A stretch of 64,000 bases of DNA from Pedobacter alluvionis (GCF_003664035.1 NZ_RCCK01000011.1:310001-374000); one strand, 5' to 3'; numbered from the stretch's first letter, positions 42,381-51,353 are shown. Notes: a model not told the origin generated them from the letters alone. Program-made: numbers and translations.

Positions 42381-43430
42381 ATGAAATTCCCTCAATTAGC
42401 AGGCACCATAATACTTGGTTTTGCCGCAATCAGCTTATTCGCCAACTGTAATTCAGATGGTAAGAGCAGTGGCGGCGTTGGTAAAATCTTCTCATCTGAT
42501 ACCACTAAAAAGAAAACCGACTCAACTGTAAACGTAATGAAACCGGTTGATCCAAAGCTTTACGATTCGTTGGTAAAAAAACTGGCAAATGGAGATACTA
42601 CCGGAAGATGGCCGGTAAAAAAACAACCATATCCTTTAGCTGGGGCTATTTTACCGTTTAAACGCATTGTTGTTTATTATGGAAACCTGCATTCGAAAAA
42701 AATGGGGGCACTTGGCGAGTATGCGCCTAAAGAAATGTGGAAACGGTTAAATGCTGAAGTTAAACATTGGGAAAAAGCTGATCCTACTACCCCTGTACAA
42801 CCAGGGTTACACTACATTGCCGCAGTAGCAAGTGGAACACCAGGGAAAGATGGAAAATATATCAACAGGATGGGTAATAAACAGATCGATTCTGTTTTAA
42901 AAATTGCCAAAATGCAACCTAACACAATTGTATTTTTAGATCTTCAGGTGGCTTTAAGTACCATAAAAGCAGAATTACCGCACATCGAAAAATATCTTGA
43001 ACTGCCTTATGTACATTTAGGTATCGACCCGGAATTTTCAATGAAGGATGGTTCATTACCTGGCAGAAAAATCGGCACTTATGATGCTGCCGATGTAAAT
43101 TATGTAACGCAGTACTTAGCCGATATTGTTAAAAAACACAATTTGCCTCCAAAAGTATTTGTATTGCACCGCTTTACAAAGAAAATGGTAACCAATTCAG
43201 CTAACATTAAATTACGCCCAGAAGTACAGGTGGTAATGCATATGGATGGATGGGGCGAACCCGATTTGAAAATAGGCACCTATCGCCACTTTATACAGGG
43301 CGAGCCGGTACAGTTTACAGGCTTTAAATTATTTTACAAAAATGATTTAAAGAAAGACCCGAAGCGTTTGATGACTCCGGAAGAGTTGTTAAAGCTTAAA
43401 CCAAAACCGATATATATCCAATATCAATAA
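42381..43430 (+). CDS. Lipoprotein with a probable TIM-barrel-like domain, unknown function
   Basis: 349 residues. Export signal with the lipobox-like FANC (Cys23), then a Ser/Lys/Thr linker. The main domain (about 90-349) has RIVVYYGNLHSKKMGALGEY, NTIVFLDLQVALSTIKAELP, PYVHLGIDPEFSMKDGSLPG and PPKVFVLHRFTKKM. The alternating strand-helix pattern with acidic strand ends (LDLQ, GIDPEF) suggests a glycosidase-like barrel. Similar motifs occur in actinobacterial lipoproteins as I recall. I do not know a function. Confidence 0.75.
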   Translation: MKFPQLAGTIILGFAAISLFANCNSDGKSSGGVGKIFSSDTTKKKTDSTVNVMKPVDPKLYDSLVKKLANGDTTGRWPVKKQPYPLAGAILPFKRIVVYYGNLHSKKMGALGEYAPKEMWKRLNAEVKHWEKADPTTPVQPGLHYIAAVASGTPGKDGKYINRMGNKQIDSVLKIAKMQPNTIVFLDLQVALSTIKAELPHIEKYLELPYVHLGIDPEFSMKDGSLPGRKIGTYDAADVNYVTQYLADIVKKHNLPPKVFVLHRFTKKMVTNSANIKLRPEVQVVMHMDGWGEPDLKIGTYRHFIQGEPVQFTGFKLFYKNDLKKDPKRLMTPEELLKLKPKPIYIQYQ

Positions 43431-43436
43431 AAATTG

Positions 43437-43467
43437 AAGCCTGTAATTACGATTACAGGCTTTTTTA
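43437..43467 (+). terminator. Rho-independent terminator after the lipoprotein gene
   Basis: AAGCCTGTAAT and ATTACAGGCTT form a perfect 11-bp stem with a TACG loop, followed by six T. It starts 6 bases after the stop codon. Confidence 0.9.
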
Positions 43468-43637
43468 TTTTACCGCTAAATAGATAAATTTGGTTGTGTA
43501 TTTATATAAATGTGCTGTCCAGACGCCATCTAATTAAAACTTATAGGAATAATCGATATATGATCAATCCTTAATTTCAAAAAAATGTCTTTTTTTGATC
43601 GACCTAAAAATTGGAACAGATTTTATACATGTAGAAT

Positions 43638-44180
43638 ATGCAAATAGCAACATTTGGCGGAGGCTGTTTTTGGTGTACAGAAGCCGTTTTTCAGACACTG
43701 AATGGCGTAAGCAAGGTTACATCTGGTTATATGGGGGGAGATTTAAAGCATCCTACTTATATGGAAATTTGTAATGGCAATACCGGACACGCAGAAGTAA
43801 TTCAAATTACGTTTGACGAAAGCGTTATTTCGTTTAGTGAGTTGTTATTGGTATTCTTTAAAACCCACAACCCAACAACCCTGAATAGACAGGGTAATGA
43901 TGTGGGTACGCAATACAGATCGGTAGTGTTTTACAAAAATGAAGATCAGAGAAAACTGACGGAGAAAATGATCGAAGATTTAACCAAACAGCACATTTTC
44001 GACAAGCCCATTACCACAGAAGTTTCTCCTGCAACCGAATTTTATGAGGCTGAAGACTACCATCAGAACTATTTTAGCAACAACCAGGGAAAACCTTATT
44101 GCGCATTTGTAATACAACCAAAACTGAATAAGTTTGCTACTGATTTTAGAGATAAAATTAAAACAGAGCTTTTGGAATAA
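43638..44180 (+). CDS. msrA: Peptide-methionine (S)-S-oxide reductase
   Basis: 180 residues. Repairs S-sulfoxide methionine in proteins. The catalytic Cys10 is in FGGGCFWCTEAVF, with NTGHAEVIQITFDE, THNPTTLNRQGNDVGTQYRS and EDYHQNYF all present. The resolving cysteines of the C-terminal tail are not obvious, apart from Cys13 and CAFV. Convergent with the next gene with zero spacing: the stop codons abut. Confidence 0.95.
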   Translation: MQIATFGGGCFWCTEAVFQTLNGVSKVTSGYMGGDLKHPTYMEICNGNTGHAEVIQITFDESVISFSELLLVFFKTHNPTTLNRQGNDVGTQYRSVVFYKNEDQRKLTEKMIEDLTKQHIFDKPITTEVSPATEFYEAEDYHQNYFSNNQGKPYCAFVIQPKLNKFATDFRDKIKTELLE

Positions 44181-45269
44181 TTAAATTTCGAAAGTAAGTA
44201 AAGCATGTTGGCTTGCCGTATGAATATCTCTCCAAACCCTGTTAATTTCTGACTCCTTCTTTGCAGCCTCTAGGCCACAGTATGGAAATAAAGTAGCTGC
44301 CGATTTCCAACAGGCATGGGCCAATTTACGGCTGATTGAACTTACCTCGCTTAGTTTGTCATCAGTAACTTCTCCATTACTCATTAACTGATTCCAGGAC
44401 TCCTCAAAAGTATGATAGAATTTTGCACGAAGGCTTAACACTTCTTCTTTGCAGCGGTTAAGTTCATTATTAAAAAACAAAATTTGCGCTTCGCTATATC
44501 TTCCTAACCCGGAACGGGAATAAAATGATTGCTCTACCAGCTTAATAAAATGATTAGTCATTCCTAAACTATTTACCGTTAACGTGGTTTCTGCGAGTTG
44601 CAAAAAGGGATAGTCAAAGCCAGAATCGGCCACTTCAATTTGCTGGTTAATTTTAAAGGCACGATTTTCTTCAACTTTTAAATCGCAAACTTCAAAAGCA
44701 TGGCTCCCTGTGGCTATTAAGCCAAAGTAAGACCAACCAGGTAAAATATTTACTTCCTCTTTTTTAAGGATGAATGACTTAATTTCTGGTTCTCCGTTTT
44801 CATCCAAAATGTCATCACCATTTTCGTTTTTAATAATACAGTTAGCGGTAAATATAGTAGCGTGTAATGCGCCACTGGCATAACTCCATTTTCCATTGAG
44901 CAGATAACCAGTTTGCATTTTAATGGCCACACCACCAACAGCACCACTTCCGGCAAAACAAACTTCGGGATTAGCAAAAATCTCTGCAGCCAATTCGGGA
45001 TTTAAGAACCCTGCAAACCAGCCTGCACCTGCACAAAGTGTAATGGTCCAGCCTAAACTTCCGTCGGCTTCTGCTAATTCTTCTTCCAGTCTTAAAATTT
45101 CAGGGAGTTTTTTGTTTGATCCTCCATAAATTTCAGGCACAAAAAGTTTAAACCAATTTTCCTGATAAGCCAGTTCTAAAATTTCGGGATGAAGTTTACC
45201 CATTTTTTCAGAAAGTGCGGCATAAGCTTTTACTTTTTCCTGCCAGGTAGTTGCTAATGTTTCACTCAT
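44181..45269 (-). CDS. Acyl-CoA dehydrogenase-like flavoprotein
   Basis: 362 residues. FVPEIYGGSNKKLPEILRLE, AEADGSLGWTITLCAGAGWF and GYLLNGKWSYASGALHA resemble group-D flavin monooxygenases (HsaA/DszC type) more than true acyl-CoA dehydrogenases; the catalytic Glu of the latter is not evident. A flavin-dependent hydroxylase or dehydrogenase is therefore likely. It follows pnuC by 22 bases on the same strand and could share its TPP-regulated transcript. Confidence 0.8.
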   Translation of the reverse strand: MSETLATTWQEKVKAYAALSEKMGKLHPEILELAYQENWFKLFVPEIYGGSNKKLPEILRLEEELAEADGSLGWTITLCAGAGWFAGFLNPELAAEIFANPEVCFAGSGAVGGVAIKMQTGYLLNGKWSYASGALHATIFTANCIIKNENGDDILDENGEPEIKSFILKKEEVNILPGWSYFGLIATGSHAFEVCDLKVEENRAFKINQQIEVADSGFDYPFLQLAETTLTVNSLGMTNHFIKLVEQSFYSRSGLGRYSEAQILFFNNELNRCKEEVLSLRAKFYHTFEESWNQLMSNGEVTDDKLSEVSSISRKLAHACWKSAATLFPYCGLEAAKKESEINRVWRDIHTASQHALLTFEI

Positions 45270-45291
45270 GTTTTTTTTGTGTAGAATCTAA

Positions 45292-45951
45292 TTAAGCCAA
45301 CTTGAGCTTGCTTTTTTTAATGATTTTGTTCCAGTCAAAAAACCCAAATATAGCTACGACGAACAAAAACGTAGTTAAACAGGCCATAAGCGGAAGCTTT
45401 TTATGAAACAGCAACGGAATGGCAACAATATTCGAAATATTCAGGAATATCCAGTTTTCTATTTTACGTTTGGCCAACAGCCACATGCCTGCCCATGCAA
45501 ATGCAGAAACAAAGGCATCTGCGATTGGAACATCCGATTTGGTAAAGAAAATATCTATTTTAGCAATTACAAAATGTTCAGGCAAATTGATTAGAGCGGT
45601 GTAGAAAATTCCAAATCCTATTACAGAAATTAAAACAGCTATAAGTAATTCTTTTTTTGTTGACCATAGAACCTCCTTATGGTGATGATTTTCCTGATTT
45701 TTCCAAATTAGCCAACCATACACGCTCATTACCAAATAATAAACATTCAGTACAATTTCTGCATATAAATTCGCTTTATATAGTAAGCTCATCACCAATA
45801 AAATAGAAATGATCCCTGTTGGATAAAGCCAGATACTATTTTTCTTCGCTAATAAAACTTCAGATACGCCAAAACCAACAGCCAGCCATTCGATTAATGA
45901 GGTGTGTAAAATCTGCTCCTGAAAAAGCTTAAACCAATCTTGAAAATTCAT
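45292..45951 (-). CDS. pnuC: PnuC-family vitamin transporter, probable thiamine transporter (PnuT)
   Basis: 219 residues with about seven membrane helices. EWLAVGFGVSEVLLAKKNSIWLYPTG and VMSVYGWLIWKNQ match PnuC/PnuT transporters. PnuC proteins facilitate nicotinamide riboside uptake, but homologues under TPP riboswitches in Bacteroidota are assigned to thiamine. A TPP riboswitch sits 74 bases upstream, so thiamine is the better call. No TonB receptor or thiamine kinase gene is adjacent. Confidence 0.88.
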   Translation of the reverse strand: MNFQDWFKLFQEQILHTSLIEWLAVGFGVSEVLLAKKNSIWLYPTGIISILLVMSLLYKANLYAEIVLNVYYLVMSVYGWLIWKNQENHHHKEVLWSTKKELLIAVLISVIGFGIFYTALINLPEHFVIAKIDIFFTKSDVPIADAFVSAFAWAGMWLLAKRKIENWIFLNISNIVAIPLLFHKKLPLMACLTTFLFVVAIFGFFDWNKIIKKSKLKLA

Positions 45952-46024
45952 TTACAATAATTTGCTTTGCAGCCCGTAAAAAACAATTAGCTACTGTTTT
46001 CGGGGCGAAACAGTTTTGTAAATT

Positions 46025-46206
46025 TTAACCTCTTCCTACGGCGGCATTACCCGCATCAGGTTCATTAGAAGGTGTAAGGTTTGAGGTATAGGGGGTAAGG
46101 TTAAACCCTATACCTTAAACCTTTTGGTTTAAACCTCTAAATGGGTATAATCTCAGCAAATTGATGGCAACAGAAATTGCAACATCAAAAAGCACCCCTT
46201 TGAGCA
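46025..46206 (-). promoter_or_regulatory. TPP (THI-box) riboswitch upstream of pnuC
   Basis: On the minus strand, in order: GGGGTGC (46192-46198), a stem TTGATG/CATCAA with inner GCAA/TTGC, CTGAGA (46151-46156), TACCC, then GAACCTGAT (46055-46063), GCGGGTAATGCCGC and CGTAGGAAGAGG. These are the conserved THI elements. A 79-base insert separates ACCC from GAACCTGAT. TPP binding would repress pnuC. Confidence 0.92.
46064..46142 (-). repeat. Heptad-family insert within the riboswitch linker
   Basis: Between the ACCC and GAACCTGAT elements lies AGGTTTAAACC, then AAGGTTT, AAGGTAT, AGGGTTT, then the complement. GGTTTGAGGTATAGGG (46079-46094) pairs with 46106-46121 over 16 bp with one G-T. It resembles the heptad arrays, for example 12137-12181. 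Confidence 0.8.
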
Positions 46207-46250
46207 TGGCAAATATAGCTTTAAAAATGAAATGTTTTGATTGAAATACG

Positions 46251-46299
46251 AAGAGTTGTCAACTTTCTTGCCACCAGGCCATTAAAGTTGACAACTCTT
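46251..46299. repeat. Perfect inverted repeat between parC and the riboswitch
   Basis: AAGAGTTGTCAACTTT and its exact reverse complement (16 bp) enclose 17 bases. It is located 9-57 bases 3' of parC. No T-run; possibly an RNA 3'-end or protection structure. Confidence 0.75.
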
Positions 46300-46307
46300 A
46301 AGCCTAT

Positions 46308-49205
46308 TTAAAACAAGCCCAACTGCCCCTTATCATCAATATCGATATCATCCGGATTGGTAATTTCGAAATCTATCTTTTTAGCAGATTTTTCTTCTAA
46401 CTCAGGTTTCTCTTCGGTTTTAACTTCTTCCTTTTTAACAGGTTCGGCTGCTGGCTTTGTTTTTTCTACCACTGGCTTTTCTACTGCAACAGGTTTTTCT
46501 TTTACCTCTGGCTTATCCGCTTTAACTACAGGTGTTTCTGCACGTTCAAATTTAGGCTTTGGCTGCGTTGCAACAGCTTCATCTGTAATTGTAGCATCAT
46601 TGGCTTCAGTATCAGTTGCCGTTTCTTCATTACTAACCGCCTCATTAGCCGTTATGCCATCATCCTCATTTTCCTCAACACTGGTTTCTTCAGGTTCTTC
46701 AACAGCCACTTCAGGTTCTTCTAATACCACTTTCTGTACATCATGTGGCGATAATCGATTGCCATTTGCTTTTAACCCTTTAACATCAATCAATTCAGCC
46801 AAGGTTAAATCCAATGTTTCCGGAATCTGGGTTTTGCCCTTTAAAACATCGACGATAATTTTCGCTGCCGGATTTGAAGTAAGGTACAGCAACTTCGATT
46901 TCTGCTCCTCGCTTATAAAAATGGTTTTCCTCCCGTTAGCTTGCAGTTCGAATGCAAAACGTTTGATAAAATAGTTCTGCGCTTTGCCTTCAAAATGAAC
47001 AGCGGCAAAAATCTGTTCAGGATCAAACTTCTGAATCAAGATTAATCCATCATCAAAGTGATTGCTCAGTTCGAAAGAACTTAACTCGTAGTAACCATCT
47101 TTATGTACCTGTAAAATGCGGTCATCGCCATCAAATTCGCCCAGGTATTTTCCACGGCCATCAACATTTAAGCGCTTTAATAAATCATCGTACCAGATTT
47201 TAAGACCCGATAAGGTAGAAACGCCTTTACTCTTCAAAGTGATCTTCTTAACCGGGTATTTTGAAATGATATTCCCCTGCGATCCACGTCCTTTAATGGC
47301 CACTTCTGCAAAATCCTGATCGAACTGAAGTTTACGCAATTTAGAATGCGGTTTCAAGGCAACATTCACAATTTCCGCTTCACCATTCGGGTTGGCGGTA
47401 AAATATAAAACCTTTGAACCTTTCGATCCTTTGGTTAAATCGTATTCCTTATCGCGTGTTACCCCAACTACGGCAAACCTCTTAATATAAGATGTACCGC
47501 TGGCACCATCTTTATAAACCATGTTGTAAATAGTACGCTCGTCGTTTTTCTTAAACACCTGGGCATGAATAATACCTTTACCTACAAAGGTTTTATCGGC
47601 CACCTTGGTGATGATACATTTACCATCTTCACGAAAAACAATTACCTCGTCTATATCCGAACAATCGGCCACAAATTCATCCTTACGCAAACCTGATCCA
47701 ATAAATCCGTCCTCACGGTTCATGTACAGTTTAACGTTCGCCAATGCTACTTTCGATGCTTCTACCCGATCGAATAAACGGATTTCGGTTTTACGCTCCC
47801 TTCCTTTTCCATATTTACTCAATAATTTCTGGTACCAGGCAATGGCGTAATCGGTAAGATGTTTTAAGTGGTTTTTAACTACTTTAATCTCATCTTCCAG
47901 GTTTTTCATCTGCTCATCGGCCTTTTTTACATCAAAACGCGTGATGCTACTCATTGGCTTATCAATCAGCTTCTTAAAATCCTCAGGTAAAATTTCGCGG
48001 TAAAGCGATGGTTTAAATGGCTCAAATAAAAGATGTAATACTTCTACAACCTTTTCAAAATTGGTTGAGTTTTCATATTCAGGATTTTTGTACATCCCCT
48101 CCTGAATAAATATTTTAAGCAAAGAACTAAAGAAAATTTTCTCCTGCAACTCGTGCAAGCGAATCTCCAGCTCTCTCTTTAATAAATTTTTAGTGTGTTT
48201 GGTATTTTCAATCAGGATATCGTTCACACTCAAAAAGAGTGGCTTATCACCCTGGATAATACAGGTATTTGGTGAAATCGACACCTCACAAGCCGTAAAG
48301 GCATACAATGCATCAATGGTAACATCAGGCGAAATGCCTGGTGCAAGGTGCACTACAATTTCTACATTGGCCGCCGTATTATCTTCAATTTTTTTAATCT
48401 TGATTTTGCCTTTATCATTGGCCGATAAAATACTATCGATAACAGAACCCGTTGTGGTACTGAACGGAACTTCGGTAATCACCAAAGTTTTTTTATCCTT
48501 CTCGGTTATTTTTGCACGTACCCGGATTTTACCTCCACGTTGTCCTTCATTGTAATTCGAGAAATCGGCCATACCGCCCGTAAAGAAATCGGGCAATATA
48601 TTCGGTCGCACCCCTTTAAGCGCTTCTATCGAGGCATCCAGCAATTCGATAAAATTGTGTGGCATTACCTTGGTAGCCAAACCCACGGCAATACCCTCAG
48701 CCCCTTGTGCCAATAACAAAGGGAATTTTACCGGTAAAGTGATTGGTTCGTTGTTACGCCCATCATAACTTAACTGCCATTCGGTAGTATCTGGGTTAAA
48801 CACCACATCGTTGGCAAATTTTGATAAACGTGCCTCGATATAACGTGGTGCAGCAGCACTATCGCCGGTAACCGGATCGCCCCAGTTACCCTGCATATCA
48901 ATCAATAAATCTTTTTGCCCAATCTGCACCATCGCATCGCCAATAGAGGCATCACCATGCGGGTGATATTTCATGGTGTTACCGATTACGTTGGCTGCTT
49001 TGTTGAAACGCCCATCATCCATCTCTTTCAAAGAGTGCATAATGCGTCGTTGAACGGGCTTTAATCCATCATTAATGTGTGGAACTGCCCTGTCGAGAAT
49101 TACATAAGACGCATAATCGAGAAACCAGTTTTCGTATAAACCGTTGATTGGGGTTATGGTATGTTTGTGCTCTTCGTTTACGTTTTGATCTAATTCTTCA
49201 CTCAT
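46308..49205 (-). CDS. parC: DNA topoisomerase IV subunit A
   Basis: 965 residues. Decatenates replicated chromosomes with ParE. The DNA-cleaving tyrosine is Tyr122 (APRYIEARL); HPHGDASIGDAMV at 81-93 is the quinolone-determining region with Ala86 where E. coli GyrA has Ser83. The C-terminal beta-propeller spans about 520-800. The last roughly 150 residues are a Glu/Pro/Lys/Val-rich disordered tail ending in DDKGQLGLF, reminiscent of a sliding-clamp-binding motif. GyrA is excluded by the lack of a GyrA-box and the pairing with the parE-like gene at 60.7 kb. Confidence 0.93.
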   Translation of the reverse strand: MSEELDQNVNEEHKHTITPINGLYENWFLDYASYVILDRAVPHINDGLKPVQRRIMHSLKEMDDGRFNKAANVIGNTMKYHPHGDASIGDAMVQIGQKDLLIDMQGNWGDPVTGDSAAAPRYIEARLSKFANDVVFNPDTTEWQLSYDGRNNEPITLPVKFPLLLAQGAEGIAVGLATKVMPHNFIELLDASIEALKGVRPNILPDFFTGGMADFSNYNEGQRGGKIRVRAKITEKDKKTLVITEVPFSTTTGSVIDSILSANDKGKIKIKKIEDNTAANVEIVVHLAPGISPDVTIDALYAFTACEVSISPNTCIIQGDKPLFLSVNDILIENTKHTKNLLKRELEIRLHELQEKIFFSSLLKIFIQEGMYKNPEYENSTNFEKVVEVLHLLFEPFKPSLYREILPEDFKKLIDKPMSSITRFDVKKADEQMKNLEDEIKVVKNHLKHLTDYAIAWYQKLLSKYGKGRERKTEIRLFDRVEASKVALANVKLYMNREDGFIGSGLRKDEFVADCSDIDEVIVFREDGKCIITKVADKTFVGKGIIHAQVFKKNDERTIYNMVYKDGASGTSYIKRFAVVGVTRDKEYDLTKGSKGSKVLYFTANPNGEAEIVNVALKPHSKLRKLQFDQDFAEVAIKGRGSQGNIISKYPVKKITLKSKGVSTLSGLKIWYDDLLKRLNVDGRGKYLGEFDGDDRILQVHKDGYYELSSFELSNHFDDGLILIQKFDPEQIFAAVHFEGKAQNYFIKRFAFELQANGRKTIFISEEQKSKLLYLTSNPAAKIIVDVLKGKTQIPETLDLTLAELIDVKGLKANGNRLSPHDVQKVVLEEPEVAVEEPEETSVEENEDDGITANEAVSNEETATDTEANDATITDEAVATQPKPKFERAETPVVKADKPEVKEKPVAVEKPVVEKTKPAAEPVKKEEVKTEEKPELEEKSAKKIDFEITNPDDIDIDDKGQLGLF

Positions 49206-49653
49206 TTATCTACAAAAATTGGCAGCCGTAAATATAATAAAAATGATTGCATAGAATGAAGAGAGGTTATTCACATTTCCAGATGGAAAATTCGTTTTTC
49301 CATCCTATCGGCTGGTGTCTCACCTGCCGAAATCTAAATTTGTTTGTGTTGATTTGGAAAGCAGGTTCCTTAAGTTTTGTTAAGTGTTACTCCGGCTTTT
49401 CGATGCGATCTTTTTTGTCCTCCTGCCCCACTGCTCATGGCCTCAAAAAAGGATCTCCCCTGCAATCCGGTTTAGAAAAATAGTTTTGTGCTGCTATTTA
49501 GGGCGGCAGGATGCATAAGATCAAGCCACGCGCTTTTAGGACCGAGCAACAAAAAATGTGGCCATTTGAGCTTATATTATATTAAATGTCTTATATGGTA
49601 AATAAGAGTAAGAAAAAGATCCTTCACTGCGTTCAGGATGACAAATAATTTGA
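49206..49653. other. Repeat-filled region upstream of parC
   Basis: 448 bases with no gene. It contains the fourth composite repeat (49351-49475) and a GATCCTTCACTGCGTTCAGG/ATGAC word near 49618-49640. A 78-codon frame across 49247-49483 follows the repeat and is not a credible gene. Confidence 0.7.
49351..49475 (+). repeat. Composite intergenic repeat, copy 4
   Basis: Left arm GATTTGGAAAGCAGG, GTGTTACTCCGGCTTTTCG and ATCTTTTTT; right arm AAAAAAGGATCTCCCCTGCA followed by ATCCGGTTTAG. The centre is TCCTCCTGCCCCACTGCTCA, different from the other copies. The most divergent of the four. Confidence 0.65.
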
Positions 49654-51339
49654 CTACTCCCCCCCCAACAACACGCCCGAAACATTCCAGGCACTAGAGC
49701 TGCCGCCTTCCGGCTTACCCATCGGGATGGTTACTTTTATGGTATGCACACCTGCCTTTAAATCTCCTAAACTAATCCACTCCGGATTGGTAACCGTTCC
49801 CGGGCACCAGTTAGAGCGGCTTAAATCCGACGAGGAAAGGCCTGTTTCAAAATTTCCGGATGCAGGATTCGATAAGCGGTAAGAACCGCAGTCCTGGCGC
49901 CATGGTGTAAAGGCGAATGCTTCTTTCTCATCCAGCCAGATGGTGTTTTTCCGTGGCACAAACTCATCGCCATTTCCCCAGCCACCATGGCCGGTTGTAA
50001 TGTAACGCAGTTTGGCATCTTTTAGGTCTTTGGTTAAGGTAAAAGAAACTTCCAATCCTTTATCGCTGCTAAACATGGTTGCATATTCTTGTCCGGCCAT
50101 TTCCATTACATTGGTCGAATTAAATAAAGGCAAAATCACTTCTTTGGCTTCTTTTGGTCTTCCACCATTATGCAGTGTTATATTTAAAGAAACTTTATGT
50201 CCGCCTTTATCATAGTTACCAATAAAAACTGCAATCCAGACCTCTTTGCCATTTACCAGCGGAAACAATTCTGAAACATCCTGTCTGTAGTAAACTTTAT
50301 CCGCCCAATTTTTATCCTTTAATTTTAAAGTATTGTATTTACCAACACCAAAAGGGGTAAAAAAGCGCATTAACTCTATAACGGGATTATAATTTGCTGT
50401 GGCTACAACACCCTGGTATTTCTTTCCATTGCCATTATCATAAACAGGCAGGTCTTTAACAGAATTTTTAAGCGCATCCATTAAACTGATTTGTTTATCA
50501 GTCGGGATAATAAATACAGACCCTGTTCTATCGTAAGCATCGCCGTTAGATTGCTCGGTTAAATCGACAAAAACATTAGGATTAGACTGGTATTCGGGAA
50601 ATTTAACTTTTCTTGCAATTACTGTTCCTCCTGCAAAGCGGAATACAGAATCGTTCGATTGTGGTTTATCTATAAAATTAATCGTTTCATTATTAAAAAC
50701 ACTTAGCGTGGTAAACCGGCTTTTCCAAAGCAAATCTTTATACGTTAATCCATCTGTTAGCTTAGCACTTATTTTTTGGAGATCGACCGTTTTCGAATTT
50801 TTAACTTCTTCTATTTTTACAGCAGTTATGAAGCTATTGCCATTACGCACCTGCTCTAAAACCAAACCAAGGTTCTGGCCTAAATTGGTTGGCGCAGCTT
50901 TTATTCCAGCATCAGTTGTATACCATAAGTCTATCCGATTGGAGTTAACAACTGTAGTTGCCTTTTTGCAGTTATAACCCAAAATCATTTTGGTTTCATT
51001 GCTCAACTCAAAAGTTTGCTTACCAATTGCAAGGCTATCAGCAGTTGCAATCTGTTTATCTATACCTAAATCAGCAACCTGAAACAAAATTTGCGCAGGT
51101 TTGGTTACAATACTCTGTTCGTAAGGATACTTTGCCTTATGACCGAGAATACCAACATTGCTGATTAAATTCTGATTTACTGAAGCCACTACTACGGTTG
51201 CATTCCGGTCTTCTTTTGGCTTCCCATCAGCCGAACGGAAGTAAACTAATTTATAAACCGCATTATTTTTAAGTACGGCCTGCGCATTTGCACTAAAAGA
51301 AATAAAAGCAGAGAAAATAAGGATGTAGAGTTGTTTCAT
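49654..51339 (-). CDS. Secreted PNGase F-like glycosidase with N-terminal GLPGLI-like domain
   Basis: 561 residues, started at the ATG at 51339 to give a signal peptide (MKQLYILIFSAFISFSANAQ). Residues about 26-180 resemble GLPGLI proteins (ILGYNCKKA, LWYTTDAGI, LGLVLEQVRNGN). Residues about 250-561 resemble PNGase F, which cleaves N-glycans from glycoproteins. By eye, Asp270 (YDRT), Glu366 (KEVW) and Glu459 (GDEFVPRKNTI) align with its Asp60, Glu118 and Glu206; SRSNWCPGTVT also matches. Likely periplasmic or secreted. Confidence 0.82.
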   Translation of the reverse strand: MKQLYILIFSAFISFSANAQAVLKNNAVYKLVYFRSADGKPKEDRNATVVVASVNQNLISNVGILGHKAKYPYEQSIVTKPAQILFQVADLGIDKQIATADSLAIGKQTFELSNETKMILGYNCKKATTVVNSNRIDLWYTTDAGIKAAPTNLGQNLGLVLEQVRNGNSFITAVKIEEVKNSKTVDLQKISAKLTDGLTYKDLLWKSRFTTLSVFNNETINFIDKPQSNDSVFRFAGGTVIARKVKFPEYQSNPNVFVDLTEQSNGDAYDRTGSVFIIPTDKQISLMDALKNSVKDLPVYDNGNGKKYQGVVATANYNPVIELMRFFTPFGVGKYNTLKLKDKNWADKVYYRQDVSELFPLVNGKEVWIAVFIGNYDKGGHKVSLNITLHNGGRPKEAKEVILPLFNSTNVMEMAGQEYATMFSSDKGLEVSFTLTKDLKDAKLRYITTGHGGWGNGDEFVPRKNTIWLDEKEAFAFTPWRQDCGSYRLSNPASGNFETGLSSSDLSRSNWCPGTVTNPEWISLGDLKAGVHTIKVTIPMGKPEGGSSSAWNVSGVLLGGE

Positions 51340-51353
51340 TATGGTTAAAAAAC

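Noticed and set aside
46357..46974. 205-codon plus-strand frame opposite the parC 3' end
   Set aside because: It is the complement of the ParC low-complexity tail, giving a Ser/Thr-rich artefact; the ParC frame is clearly the real one.
49247..49483. Open frame of 78 codons upstream of parC on the plus strand
   Set aside because: It coincides with the fourth composite intergenic repeat, has no family-like sequence, and its composition follows the repeat arms.
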